From: CAIUGU01 sp963819685
Lineage (GTDB): Bacteria > Pseudomonadota > Gammaproteobacteria > Steroidobacterales > Steroidobacteraceae
Direction: 5' to 3'
DNA length: 64,000 nucleotides
Assembly: GCA_963819685.1 (NCBI GenBank)
Contig: CAWFXI010000007.1
Span: 310,001 to 374,000, forward strand
Shown: positions 26,743-36,195 of the stretch, piece by piece
How positions within the stretch are numbered: position 1 is the stretch's first letter
Layout: every line of letters begins with the position of its first letter
Translations under genes and position numbers: made by a program
Notes under the pieces: generated by a model
Databases searched by the model: none
What the model saw: only the letters and a program-made list of their open reading frames with translations
What the model was told of the DNA's origin: nothing

Positions 26743-28919
26743 TCACTTGATGTCGAAGCGATCGAGGTTCATCACCTTGGTCCAGGCGGCCACGAAGTCC
26801 TGCACGAACTTCTGCTTTGAGTCCGCGCTGCCGTAGACCTCGGCCAGCGCACGCAGCACCGAGTTCGAACCGAACACCAGGTCCACGCGCGTGCCGGTCC
26901 ACTTGACCTGGCCGGTCTTGCGGTCGCGTCCTTCGAACGTGTCCGCGGCTTCCGACGTCGCCTTCCACACCGTGCCCATGTCGAGCAGGTTCACGAAGAA
27001 GTCATTGGTCAGCGTGCCGGGCTTCGTCGTGAAGACCCCGTGCTTCGAACCGCCGTTATTGGCGCCCAGCACTCGCAGGCCACCCACCAGCACCGTCATC
27101 TCGGGCGCCGTGAGAGTGAGTAGCTGGGCCTTGTCGACCAGCAGCTGCTCACCCAGCGCACCGAGGTCGCCGGACACGATAGTTGCGGAAGCCGTCCGCC
27201 ACAGGCTTCAGATAGTTGAAGGACTCCACATCGGTCTGCGCCTGAGCGGCATCGTTGCGACCTGGCGTGAATGGCACCGCCACGCTGACGCCGGCATCTT
27301 TCGCCGCTTTCTCGATGGCTGCGACACCGGCGAGCACGATCAGGTCGGCCAGCGAGACCTTCTTGCCACCCGACGCCGACTGGTTGAACTCGAACTGGAT
27401 GCCTTCGAGGGTCTTCAGCACCTTCGCAAGCTGCGCCGGCTGGTTCACTTCCCAGTCCTTCTGTGGCGCGAGGCGGATGCGAGCGCCGTTGGCGCCGCCG
27501 CGCTTGTCGCCACCGCGGAAGGTCGAGGCCGAGGCCCACGCTGTCGACACCAGTTCACTCACGGAGAGGCCCGAGGCAAGCACCTTCGCTTTCAGGGCGG
27601 CCACGTCTTCGCTGTTGATCAGCGGATAGTCGACCGGCGGAATGGGGTCCTGCCAGATCAGCGCTTCCTTCGGCACCTCGGGGCCAAGGTAACGCGCGCG
27701 CGGCCCCATGTCCCGGTGGGTCAGCTTGAACCAGGCGCGGGCAAAGGCTTCGGCGAACGCCTGCGGGTTATCGAGGAACTTGCGCGAGATTTTCTCGTAA
27801 ACCGGATCGAATCGCAGCGACAGGTCGGTCGTCAGCATCTTCGGCTTCTGCTTCTTCGCCTTGTCGTGCGCGTCCGGAATGATATCCGGGGCGTCCTTGG
27901 CCACCCACTGGATGGCGCCGGCCGGGCTCTTCTCCTGCACCCATTCGAACTTGAACAGGTTCTCGAAGAAGTTGTTGCCCCACTGTGCTGGGGTGGTGGT
28001 CCAGGTCACTTCCAGACCACTGCCGATGGCATCGCCGGCCATGCCGGACTTGTACGTGCTGGTCCAGCCCATCCCCTGTGCCTCGAGACCCGCCGCTTCC
28101 GGAGCCGCACCCACATGCGTAGCAGGGCCAGCGCCATGCGTCTTGCCGAAGGTGTGCCCGCCTGCGATCAGCGCCACGGTTTCCTCATCGTCCATCGCCA
28201 TGCGCGCGAAAGTCTCGCGGATATCGCTGCGCGGCGGAGACCGGGTCGCCGTTGGCGTTCGGACCTTCGGGGTTCACGTAGATGAGGCCCATTTGCACGG
28301 CTGCGAGCGGGTTCTCCAGGTCGCGTTCGCCGGAGTAGCGCTTGTCAGCGCCGAGCCACGTTTTCTCGCCGCCCCAGTAGACGTCGTGGTCCGGTTCCCA
28401 GGTGTCTTCGCGGCCGGCACCAAAGCCGAAAGTGCGAAAGCCCATGGACTCCAGCGCCACGTTGCCGGTCAGAATCAGCAGGTCGGCCCAGGAAATCGCC
28501 TGGCCGTACTTTTGTTTGATGGGCCACAGCAGGCGGCGTGACTTGTCGATGTTGACGTTGTCCGGCCAGCTGTTGAGCGGTGCGAAGCGCTGCTGGCCGC
28601 GACCGCCGCCGCCGCGCCCATCACCGCTGCGATACGTCCCCGCAGAGTGCCAGGCCATGCGGATGAATTGGGGGCCATAGTGGCCAAAGTCCGCCGGCCA
28701 CCAGTCCTGCGAATCGGTCATCAGCTTGAGGAGGTCTTTTTTCAGCGCCGCATAGTCCAGCTTCCCGAATTCCTTCGCGTAGTTGAAATCCTCAGGCAAA
28801 GGATTGGAGCGGGAGGAATGCTGATTCAACAGGTCCAGCGGCAACTGCCTGGGCCACCAGTCCCGGTTGGTCGTACCGCCACCGGCGTGATTGATCGGGC
28901 ACTTTGCTTCGGTTGACAC
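26743..28919 (-). CDS. katG: Catalase-peroxidase KatG, interrupted by two one-base indels
   Basis: Bifunctional haem catalase-peroxidase that removes hydrogen peroxide. Distal residues are Arg87, Trp90 and His91 in FIRMAWHSAGTYR; the proximal haem motif is GGHTFGKTHG; the Tyr and Met of the Met-Tyr-Trp adduct fall in GLIYVNPEGP and ETFARMAM. The gene is complete at about 725 residues if an inserted base near 28228 is removed and one base added near 27181. Start is GTG 28919 with a strong GGGGGAG upstream. The otherwise perfect conservation argues for sequence errors over inactivation. Confidence 0.9.
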
Positions 28920-29190
28920 TGCTTCTCTCCCCCAAGTAGAATGAACGGCCGCAGGATAGGGACATGAACCGCTATAAAGGAAATCGATGGATTCGATCAG
29001 GTGCATAGGGAATGCCAATGATCTTCACTGCAGCACCCCACGCGCACGACCGGGATCCATATAGCGCTGCGAGCGCCGGAAGCGCAATCAGGTCTTTCGA
29101 CTGCTTTGCGGCGACCCCGGATTGCCATTCGTCGCGAAGGGCCTTTCCGGGGTTGAGGTGGACAACGGTAATTTGCTTGAATCACTGCAT

Positions 29191-30016
29191 ATGAGAGATG
29201 AGAACCCCACGAGTCGACCCAGGCTGTTCCTGGCTCCGGTCATTGCACTATTGAGCATTGCGTCGTTCGCGGCGGAAAGCGGCGATGCGAGACCAACACC
29301 GGCCACCGGCATCGTCGTCAGCGCTTGTCTTGATGCTGTCGACCACGAAAAGACGCCTGACCCGAAGACTTGTCCCGGATTTATCGTCGAGGCGCTGAAA
29401 TCCTCTGCGCAGACCTGCCGCGAAGCCGGTGGCAACGCTGGTTGCAGGTGCCGAACAGGAGATCTGGGAGCTGGACGTCAACGGCGATCACGAGCCTGAA
29501 ACGACCTTTACCCTGGAGGGAAATGTTTCCTGCGAAAACGCCGCAAGCGTCTTTTCCTGCGGAAGCCTCGGATGTCCGACGACGCTGTACCAGCTGCAGA
29601 ATGGAGAGTGGCGGGCGATCGGTGAGATCGATACACCTACAATGCGATCGGTCAGTGTTGCGCGTGCCTCGCCAGGACAATACGGCCCACTTCGCGTCGG
29701 CTGCTCGCCGGATGACGCAGATGACTGCGTGGAAAACTGGTACTACCTGTGGACGGGCAGCTCCTATGAAAAAAGCTACCTCGACGTACGTGGCTTTCGC
29801 GTCGACTTTGCCAACTCCATTCACGGACTTCATGCCCTGAATGCCTTCACCCGCCTGCTGACGGTTCCTGAGCCCGGCGCAAGCTTTGTCGCACGCTATC
29901 CCGCTGATACCGAGGTCGCAATCATCGGTACAACGGAGCGTGGGGACTATTACTACGTTTCTCCGTGCAACGCCTGCGAAGGCGGATTTATCGAGAAATC
30001 GGCGTTACGGCCGTAA
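29191..30016 (+). CDS. Exported hypothetical protein, one frameshift
   Basis: Secreted protein of unknown function. The signal peptide is LFLAPVIALLSIASFAAES. The first frame (TGIVVSACLDAVDHEKT ... SSAQTCREAGG) continues near 29429 in another frame as LVAGAEQEIWELDVNGDHEPE. The second part is Cys-rich (SCENAASVFSCGSLGCP, GCSPDDADDCVENWYY) and ends with an SH3-like stretch (TEVAIIGTTERGDYYYVSPC). One added base restores a continuous protein of about 275 residues. No Shine-Dalgarno precedes ATG 29191, so the start is uncertain. Confidence 0.6.
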
Positions 30017-30209
30017 ATGACATCGGCCAGGCGGTAGCTTGGGGGCGTGATTAAGTCATAACGGGGGTGGTGGCATCAGGCATTCACTGCAAGTACGGGG
30101 CGGAAGTCGCACCCACCTCCCAAATACCGATGGCCATATCCACAAACCGCCCTGAAGCGCTAGACTCCCCCGGAGTTGTAACCAGTTGGGGCGGGACGAG
30201 AAAATAAAG

Positions 30210-31217
30210 ATGCAGTACCGGCGCAGTGACTATGACGTCACGAACACGGTGCAAGTGAGTTCCCCGGCTGCGGTGATGCGCGCGGTTCAGGAATTGTTTG
30301 TACAGACCTGGCCCGCCTTCTCGTTCGAGCGGCTGGAAATGGCATTCCGCGATTTCGAACGGCTTTTCACAGGACAGTTTCCCGGCTTCTACGGCTGCGA
30401 CACGGTCTATCACGACCTGCAGCATTCTCTCGATGGTACGCTGGCTGGCGCTCGCCTGATGGTGGGCTATGAGCGCACGCACGCGCCTGAACAGAAACTT
30501 GGGCCGGAACGTGCGATTCTGGGTGTAGTAACGGCGCTGTTTCATGATGCCGGTTACATCCGGCAGACAGACGACACTACGCATCGCAATGGGGCCGAGT
30601 TCACGATGAGTCATGTGAGCCGCAGCGCCCAGTTCCTCGCGCGCTACCTGTCTACGGTGGGCATGGCTGAATGGGTTCCTGTCGCGACACAGATCGTGCA
30701 CTTCACGGGATATGAAGTGCAGTTCGACCAGATCCGGCTCGACGATTCACGCGATCGCACGCTGGGCCATCTGGTTGGTACGGGTGACCTCATTGCGCAG
30801 ATGTCGGACCGCTGCTACCTCGAAAAATGTCGCGATCGCCTGTATCCGGAATTTGTACTGGGCGGCATTGCTCTCGTCACCGACGACGAAGGCAACACCG
30901 ATGTACGCTACAGTTCCGGTCTCGACCTGTTGCGTACGACGCCCGAGTTTTTCGAGGAGGTCATGCGCACCCGCCTGGATGGCGAGTTCGCCGGCGCCTA
31001 TCGGTACCTCGAAGTACTGTACAACGGCCGCAATCCCTACATGGATGCGATCCGCAGCACCCTCGTGTATCTCGAGAAAATCCTCCGCACCGAGCATTGG
31101 CCAATGCTGCGCCGGGATCCCCCCTGCTTCACCTGGGAAAAGAATCCGGTACAGAACATCCGCGCACTGGCGCTCGGTCATCTGAAGGACATCTGGATCA
31201 AGGATCGCTCGCGCTAG
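30210..31217 (+). CDS. HD-domain metal-dependent phosphohydrolase-like protein
   Basis: Cytoplasmic protein of 335 residues. Metal-binding pattern: YHDLQHS near residue 72, FHDAGYI near 112 (the HD pair), then HFTGYE and a later GTGDLIAQMSD. This is an HD-superfamily hydrolase like those related to cyclic-nucleotide phosphodiesterases; the substrate is unknown. ATG 30210 has only a weak AAAG upstream; an in-frame TTG at 30186 is the alternative. It ends 15 nt before the MgtC-like gene. Confidence 0.75.
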   Translation: MQYRRSDYDVTNTVQVSSPAAVMRAVQELFVQTWPAFSFERLEMAFRDFERLFTGQFPGFYGCDTVYHDLQHSLDGTLAGARLMVGYERTHAPEQKLGPERAILGVVTALFHDAGYIRQTDDTTHRNGAEFTMSHVSRSAQFLARYLSTVGMAEWVPVATQIVHFTGYEVQFDQIRLDDSRDRTLGHLVGTGDLIAQMSDRCYLEKCRDRLYPEFVLGGIALVTDDEGNTDVRYSSGLDLLRTTPEFFEEVMRTRLDGEFAGAYRYLEVLYNGRNPYMDAIRSTLVYLEKILRTEHWPMLRRDPPCFTWEKNPVQNIRALALGHLKDIWIKDRSR

Positions 31218-31232
31218 CGGTACTATGCGCGC

Positions 31233-32480
31233 ATGGAGGCGCTCGAACCCACCCTGATCGGACTCGCAGTGGCGCTCGGCATCGGGCTGCTGATCGGCAC
31301 GGAGCGGGAGCGCAACAAGGGAAGAGGAGCGAACCGGGCAATAGCGGGTGTCCGAACCTTCGCCCTCACCGCCCTCACTGGAGCAATCGCCCTCTCCATC
31401 GGCGAGGTCACGCTCGTCATCTTTGGCGTAATCGTCGGTCTGCTCGTGGTGGTCGGTTACCAGCGCACGCGGAGCCATGATCCTGGCGTCACAACCGAGA
31501 TTGCGCAGCTCACGACATTCCTGTTGGGAGCATGGTCGATGCGACAACCGGAGCTTGCAGCGGGGGTGGCAGTCATTGTGGCTATCGTTCTGGCCGCCCG
31601 AACGCGGCTGCATACGTTCATTCACAGCGTCCTGACGGACGTGGAAGTCCACGACGGCCTGCTGCTGGCGGCAGCTGCCCTCGTGATCCTGCCGCTGATT
31701 CCGGATACAGCCGTCGATCCGTGGAGCGTCCTGAACCTGCGCAAACTGTGGTTGCTGGTCGTCCTGCTGATGGCGATCAATGCCCTGGGATATGTCGCGC
31801 TGAGGTCGCTGGGCACGCGACTGGGACTGCCGATAGCGGGACTGATATCGGGCTTCGTCTCAAGCACTGCCACGATCGGTGCCATGGGCGCCCGGTCGAA
31901 AGCGCACTCGAACCTGCGGCAAGGTGCGGTGGCTGGCGCCGCGCTGTCGTCTGTAGCGACGGTCCTGCAACTGGCGATCGTTATCGGCCTGACAAATCCC
32001 GCAGCGCTGCGCTCGCTGGTAGTGCCACTTGCTGCTGCGGGTGTAGCCGCAATCGTCTATGGCGCGGTCTTCACGCTTCGCGCCGTACGCGCGCCTCAGG
32101 ACGGCAAACCAGCCAGCGGCCGTCCCTTTGATCCGCGGACGGCGCTGCTGTTCATGGCCATACTCGGTTGTGCGCTCCTTGTGTCGACACTGCTGACACG
32201 CTGGCTCGGCTCTGGCGGTCTGCTGGTGGGTTCGGCATTCGCGGGCCTCGCGGATGCACACGCAGCTGCCATTTCGGCAGTGTCGGTCGCCAGCGGCGAA
32301 AGCAACGTGTATCTGGCCGGACTCGCTGTGCTGACAGGCTTTACGAGCAACACCTTGAGCAAATGTCTGGCAGCCTTTGCGCTCGGCGACCGCCAGTTCG
32401 CGCTGCAGCTCCTGCCTGGACTGCTCCTGATACCTGCCTGCGCGTGGGTGGTTTTTGCCTTCCAGAATTGGGTCGTCTAG
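31233..32480 (+). CDS. MgtC/SapB and DUF4010 membrane protein
   Basis: Inner-membrane protein of 415 residues with about 12 helices. The N-terminal MgtC/SapB-type domain carries GLLIGTERERNKG; the C-terminal half is DUF4010 (GLISGFVSSTATIGAMG; VLTGFTSNTLSKC). The function is not established; MgtC relatives modulate membrane transport or ion homeostasis. The stop codon overlaps the left end of the five-hairpin repeat by two bases. Confidence 0.85.
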   Translation: MEALEPTLIGLAVALGIGLLIGTERERNKGRGANRAIAGVRTFALTALTGAIALSIGEVTLVIFGVIVGLLVVVGYQRTRSHDPGVTTEIAQLTTFLLGAWSMRQPELAAGVAVIVAIVLAARTRLHTFIHSVLTDVEVHDGLLLAAAALVILPLIPDTAVDPWSVLNLRKLWLLVVLLMAINALGYVALRSLGTRLGLPIAGLISGFVSSTATIGAMGARSKAHSNLRQGAVAGAALSSVATVLQLAIVIGLTNPAALRSLVVPLAAAGVAAIVYGAVFTLRAVRAPQDGKPASGRPFDPRTALLFMAILGCALLVSTLLTRWLGSGGLLVGSAFAGLADAHAAAISAVSVASGESNVYLAGLAVLTGFTSNTLSKCLAAFALGDRQFALQLLPGLLLIPACAWVVFAFQNWVV

Positions 32481-32632
32481 CAGGTCATGCAAACTGTTTG
32501 CAGCACCTGCTAGCCCGAGTCACGGACGACTCGGCGAAATCGATGAGTTCAGACTCATTGATTTCGGGAGCCAGTGAAAACCACGCTTTTCACTGGCTCC
32601 AGATGCAATAGGCAAGGATAGCCTGGTGCATC
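32479..32632 (+). repeat. Five-hairpin dispersed element, copy A
   Basis: Five consecutive imperfect palindromes: AGCAGGT/ACCTGCT with inner GCAAA/TTTGC (32479-32511); CCGAGTC/GACTCGG (32515-32534); AAATCGATGAGT/ACTCATTGATTT (32536-32563); AGCCAGTGAAAA/TTTTCACTGGCT (32569-32598), a perfect 12-bp stem; and GATGCA/TGCATC (32602-32632). Same orientation as copy C, opposite to copy B. It fills the gap between convergent MgtC-like and NUDIX genes. Confidence 0.85.
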
Positions 32633-32638
32633 AACCTG

Positions 32639-33262
32639 TTAATCGACGTCCGTAGCCAGTGCCGGATCGAGATGATGCACGTGCATCCGTGCGATCTGCG
32701 CAGGCGTGGTCCTTGGCAACGAAAGTTCAGGGAGCGCTGCAAGGGCAAAGAACTCGACGCCATCCGTTTCGAGACTCAAGGCGGGCTCGCCGCCCGTGAT
32801 TTCACAGATAAAGAACAGTTTCCACGTATGAAACAGGGAAGGCGGATGGCCATGGCGGTGCCTGTCGTAGACCGCAGCCAGTTTGACTACCCTCGCGTTG
32901 TAGCCTGATTCCTGCGCGATCTCCTTCTCTATGGCCTGCCTTGGGCCTTCGTTGACCTCGACCCAGCCACCGGGCAATGTCCACCGGCCATCGATCGTTT
33001 CTCGCACCAGCAACACCTCGGCCCGTGCAGACGAGCCGCGAAAGATCGCACCACGGACCTCGATCTTCGGGGTGACATAGCCTTCGTCCTTGCGCCACAG
33101 TTCCAGAATCACTTCCGGTGCTGCACCTGACTCGGCAGCCAGCAACTGCGAGGCGATGCGCGCGATTTCCTCGTAGCGCTCCCGGTCATAGGGATCTTTT
33201 GCAAAGTGCAGCCCGTTCTGTGCCAGGGCAAGCAGTTTGCGGGCGTGATCGAGCGTGGACAT
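32639..33262 (-). CDS. NUDIX hydrolase with NUDIX_N domain
   Basis: Protein of 207 residues. An N-terminal helical NUDIX_N-like domain (HARKLLALAQNGLHFAKDPY) precedes the Nudix fold. The Nudix box GGWVEVNEGPRQAIEKEIAQ then ESGY differs from the consensus GX5EX7REUXEEXGU at two places (KEI for REU, QESGY for EEXGU), but the catalytic glutamates remain. It probably hydrolyses a nucleoside-diphosphate compound such as ADP-ribose. ATG 33262 is the family-like start; an in-frame ATG lies upstream at 33289 beside an AGGAGG. It is divergent from argR, sharing a short promoter region. Confidence 0.82.
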   Translation of the reverse strand: MSTLDHARKLLALAQNGLHFAKDPYDRERYEEIARIASQLLAAESGAAPEVILELWRKDEGYVTPKIEVRGAIFRGSSARAEVLLVRETIDGRWTLPGGWVEVNEGPRQAIEKEIAQESGYNARVVKLAAVYDRHRHGHPPSLFHTWKLFFICEITGGEPALSLETDGVEFFALAALPELSLPRTTPAQIARMHVHHLDPALATDVD

Positions 33263-33304
33263 GGCTGAATTCTGCACCAACCTCCTCATCGTCGCTTGAC
33301 TGGC

Positions 33305-33342
33305 TTTGCATATTTATGCATCATCCCGCAACTTTATGCAGG
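33305..33342 (+). promoter_or_regulatory. Candidate ARG boxes (ArgR operator)
   Basis: TGCATATTTATGCA (33307-33320) is a perfect palindrome resembling the ArgR consensus TNTGAATWWWWATTCANA; a second half-site, CTTTATGCA, follows at 33332-33340, one turn away. The pair lies at and just before the argR start, as expected for autoregulated argR and for repression of the downstream arginine genes. The match was judged by eye. Confidence 0.55.
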
Positions 33343-33806
33343 CTGGAAAAGTGGTCACCGAAGTTCAACACCCTGTTTCGCGTCGCGCAGCGATTCTCCG
33401 GATCCTCCGGGAGTCGGCCGTGCACAAGCAGGAAGAGCTCGTGAAAGTCCTTAAGAAACAGGGCTTTGATGCGACCCAATCGAGCGTCAGCCGGGATTTG
33501 AGGGAGCTCGGCGTCGCCAAGGCCGGGGACCGGTACATCATCCCGGCCCAGGAAGACATGGCGCCGTCGAACCCTTTTGGCGCGGTTGCCCGTTTCGTGC
33601 TGGAAATGCGCACGGCGGGGCCGTCGCTGACAGTACTCAGAACCATGACCGGATCGGCCCAGAGCGTTACGGTCGCCATCGACAAGGCGAGCTGGCCGGA
33701 AGTGGTCGGCACCCTTTCCGGCGATGACACCATCTTCATTGCCACCGAGGACGTCCGTGACCAGCGCAAGCTGACGGACCATCTTCGGGCTGTCTTCAAC
33801 GTCTAG
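33336..33806 (+). CDS. argR: Arginine repressor ArgR
   Basis: Arginine-responsive hexameric repressor, 156 residues. The N-terminal winged helix contains HKQEELVKVLKKQGFDATQ and SSVSRDLRELG, the recognition segment; the C-terminal oligomerisation/arginine-binding domain has GDDTIFIATED, where the Asp pair binds arginine. ATG 33336 or GTG 33351 could be the start; ATG 33336 matches the usual length. It heads the arginine cluster and ends 11 nt before argG. Candidate ARG boxes overlap its start. Confidence 0.9.
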   Translation: MQAGKVVTEVQHPVSRRAAILRILRESAVHKQEELVKVLKKQGFDATQSSVSRDLRELGVAKAGDRYIIPAQEDMAPSNPFGAVARFVLEMRTAGPSLTVLRTMTGSAQSVTVAIDKASWPEVVGTLSGDDTIFIATEDVRDQRKLTDHLRAVFNV

Positions 33807-33817
33807 AGATCACTCAA

Positions 33818-35174
33818 ATGAGCGATTCGATTCCTGCGGGCGCTGAGCCCATCCTGCTGGCGTTTTCCGGTGGCCTGGACACCTCTTTCTGTGTGCCGTG
33901 GCTGAAGGAAACGTATGGCCGTCCCGTCATCACCGTGACGGTGGATACCGGCGGCATCAGCGCGGAAGCAGCGAAGGTGCTCGACCGCCGGGCGCGCGAA
34001 CTCGGGGCGCAGGACCATATCCTGGTCTCGGCCTGCGATGGCTACTTTGATCAGGTGCTCAAGTTCCTGGTGATGGGCAATATCCGTCGGGGACAACTGT
34101 ATCCACTGTGCGTCGGTGCCGAACGCGTTATGCAGGCGCAGACCATCGCGGAATGGGCCCGCAAGCTCGGCACGAAGATCGTGGCTCATGGTTGCACCGC
34201 CGCCGGCAACGACCAGGTGCGTTTCGAGGTAGCGCTACGCACGCTGGCACCGGAATTGACGATTCTCGCACCGGTACGGGATCGCGCGTTCAAGCGCCCG
34301 GAGCAGCTCAAGTACCTGGAAGACCGCAAACTGACGATTCCACCGCACGGCGCCGCTTACTCGATCAATCGCGGCTTGTGGGGGGTAACCATCGGTGGCA
34401 AGGAAACGCTGACCTCCGACGGCAGCATTCCGGATGACGCCTGGGTGCTGTCACGTGAAGCTTTCTCTGACCCGAAGCCGCCGGAGCGGCACACGATCGG
34501 CTTCACCAGGGGAGTGCCCTCGAGCCTGGATGGTGAAGCGCCTTACGCCCGTGGCACTGATCGAGAAGGTGGAGACCATCGGCGCCCGTTTCGGCATTGG
34601 CCGTGGCATCCACCTCGGCGACACCATCATTGGTACGAAGGGTCGCGTGGCGTTCGAGGCGCCGGCCGCTGAAGTGCTGTTGAACGCCCATCGCGAACTT
34701 GAAAAGCTCGTCCTGACGGGCCGCCAGACTCGCGTCAAGGAGCTGGTGTCCTCGACCTACGGCGATCTCGTCCATGAAGGTCAGCACCTTGATCCGGTGT
34801 GCCGTGACATCGAGGCATTGCTGCTCTCCTCGCAGTCGCGCGTGACGGGCGATGTAAAGGTTCTGTATCGCCCGGGAGTCGCCTTCATCGAAGGCGTGAC
34901 GTCGCCTTACTCGATCATGGCTGCGTCCAAGGGTGTCTACGGTGAAGCGGCCGGCGAATGGACTGCAGCCGACGCACTGGGTTTTTCGAAGATGGTCGGC
35001 CTGCCCGGAATGTTCTGGGCGCGGGCCGGCAAAGCGCTAAGCGGCTACAGGCCAGAGACTCTGCCTCACTCACGCGATCACGCTATCACGGATCACTTAA
35101 CACGATCTCAAAATGAAAACCGTAGTTGTCGACAAGATTGCATCGATCACGCAGGCCTTGACCCTGGGTCATGA
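33818..35174 (+). CDS. argG: Argininosuccinate synthase, interrupted by a one-base insertion
   Basis: ATP-dependent ligase joining citrulline and aspartate. The N-terminal P-loop-like motif is LAFSGGLDTSFCV; AHGCTAAGNDQVRFE binds citrulline/aspartate; GLWGVTIGGKETL and HLGDTIIGTKGRVAFEAP follow. The text resembles the Bacteroidetes/Xanthomonas form more than E. coli ArgG. The frame breaks near 34541 (GEAP vs LTPVALIEKVE); removing one C restores it. As given the second frame reads to 35174, overlapping the next gene by 62 nt; a TAA at 35038, one base out of frame, is probably the real stop. An essential pathway gene broken once suggests a sequence error. Confidence 0.88.
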
Positions 35175-36195
35175 GCTGCGGATTGCCACCACTGACCTGC
35201 CCTGCGAGGAAGGTGTCGTGCTCGTGGTCGAGATCCTCACCAGCAAGTCGACATACAACACGCTGGAGCTGACCAGCGGTCGCATGGCCAAGGTTTCGCG
35301 TGGCGACATCATTGTCGGTGCGCTCGGTCACCGGCAGGCACTGTTCGGCTATTCCGGACATCTGCCGACCTCGGTCAAGGAAGGCGACATCATCCAGGTG
35401 CTGAACATCGGTGGCGTACTGGGAATCGTCGATTCGGCGAACCCCGACAAGGGCAAGCCTTTTGACTGTCGCGTGCTGGGCGTCGTGCTGCAGTTTCCGT
35501 ATCTCGGCGAACGCATTGGAGTGCCGGCCAAGGTCGGCTACCGGCCGCTCGACTACAACGTCAAGGTCGACACGCGCAAGGTTCCCGTCGTCGCACTCGC
35601 CGGCACCTGCATGGAAGCGGGTAAAACCGCCGCCGCGTGCGCGATCGTGAGCCGTATGCGTCACCGCGGACTGTCGATCCATGCCTTCAAGGCAACCGGT
35701 GTATCGCTTCGCCGCGATATCCTGGCAATGGAAGATGCCGGCGCGACGCGCAGCATGATCTTTACCGATCTCGGCGTGGTGACGACGACTGCCAAGACCG
35801 GCCCTGCGATCACCCGCGCGCTGCTGACCGAGATGGCCCAGGGTGAACCGGATGCCATCGTGTTTGAACTGGGCGACGGCATCCTCGGTGCGTATGGCGT
35901 CGAAGCCATCCTGGCGTCACCGGATATCAAGGCGTGCCTGACTTCAGTCGTATTGTCGGCGAACGATCCTGTGGCTGCATGGGGCGGCGTGAAGCTCCTG
36001 CGCGAGCGCTTCGGCATTGAACCGAGTGTGGTAACAGGTCCGGCCACCGACAATGACGTAGGCGTAAAGATCATCCGCGAGCAGATGGGTGTCGCGGCGT
36101 TCAATGCCATCACGAATGGTGCAGCGCTTGGCGATGAAGTCATCGCAAGTCTGGGCCTGTCGCCGGCGCAGCTGGCGAAGGCAGTCTCTGAATGA
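35113..36195 (+). CDS. P-loop protein with DUF1611-like domain in the arginine operon
   Basis: Protein of 360 residues with no classical arginine-pathway match. Residues 1-150 are a beta-rich domain (VVLVVEILTSKSTYNTLELT; VSRGDIIVGALGHRQALFG). Residues 155-360 have a nucleotide-binding P-loop GTCMEAGKT (164-172), then FKATGVSLRRD, FTDLGVVTTTAKTG and FELGDGILGAYG, which look to me like the DUF1611/dethiobiotin-synthetase type of fold. DUF1611 includes DgcN, a D-glutamate N-acetyltransferase, so an acyl-glutamate role is conceivable. It overlaps argC by ATGA, so co-translation is firm. No ribosome site is evident at 35113. Confidence 0.6.
   Translation: MKTVVVDKIASITQALTLGHELRIATTDLPCEEGVVLVVEILTSKSTYNTLELTSGRMAKVSRGDIIVGALGHRQALFGYSGHLPTSVKEGDIIQVLNIGGVLGIVDSANPDKGKPFDCRVLGVVLQFPYLGERIGVPAKVGYRPLDYNVKVDTRKVPVVALAGTCMEAGKTAAACAIVSRMRHRGLSIHAFKATGVSLRRDILAMEDAGATRSMIFTDLGVVTTTAKTGPAITRALLTEMAQGEPDAIVFELGDGILGAYGVEAILASPDIKACLTSVVLSANDPVAAWGGVKLLRERFGIEPSVVTGPATDNDVGVKIIREQMGVAAFNAITNGAALGDEVIASLGLSPAQLAKAVSE

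Noticed and set aside
28920..29010. OxyR site upstream of katG
   Set aside because: ATAG and CTAT half-sites occur, but the spacing does not fit the 15-bp half-operator.
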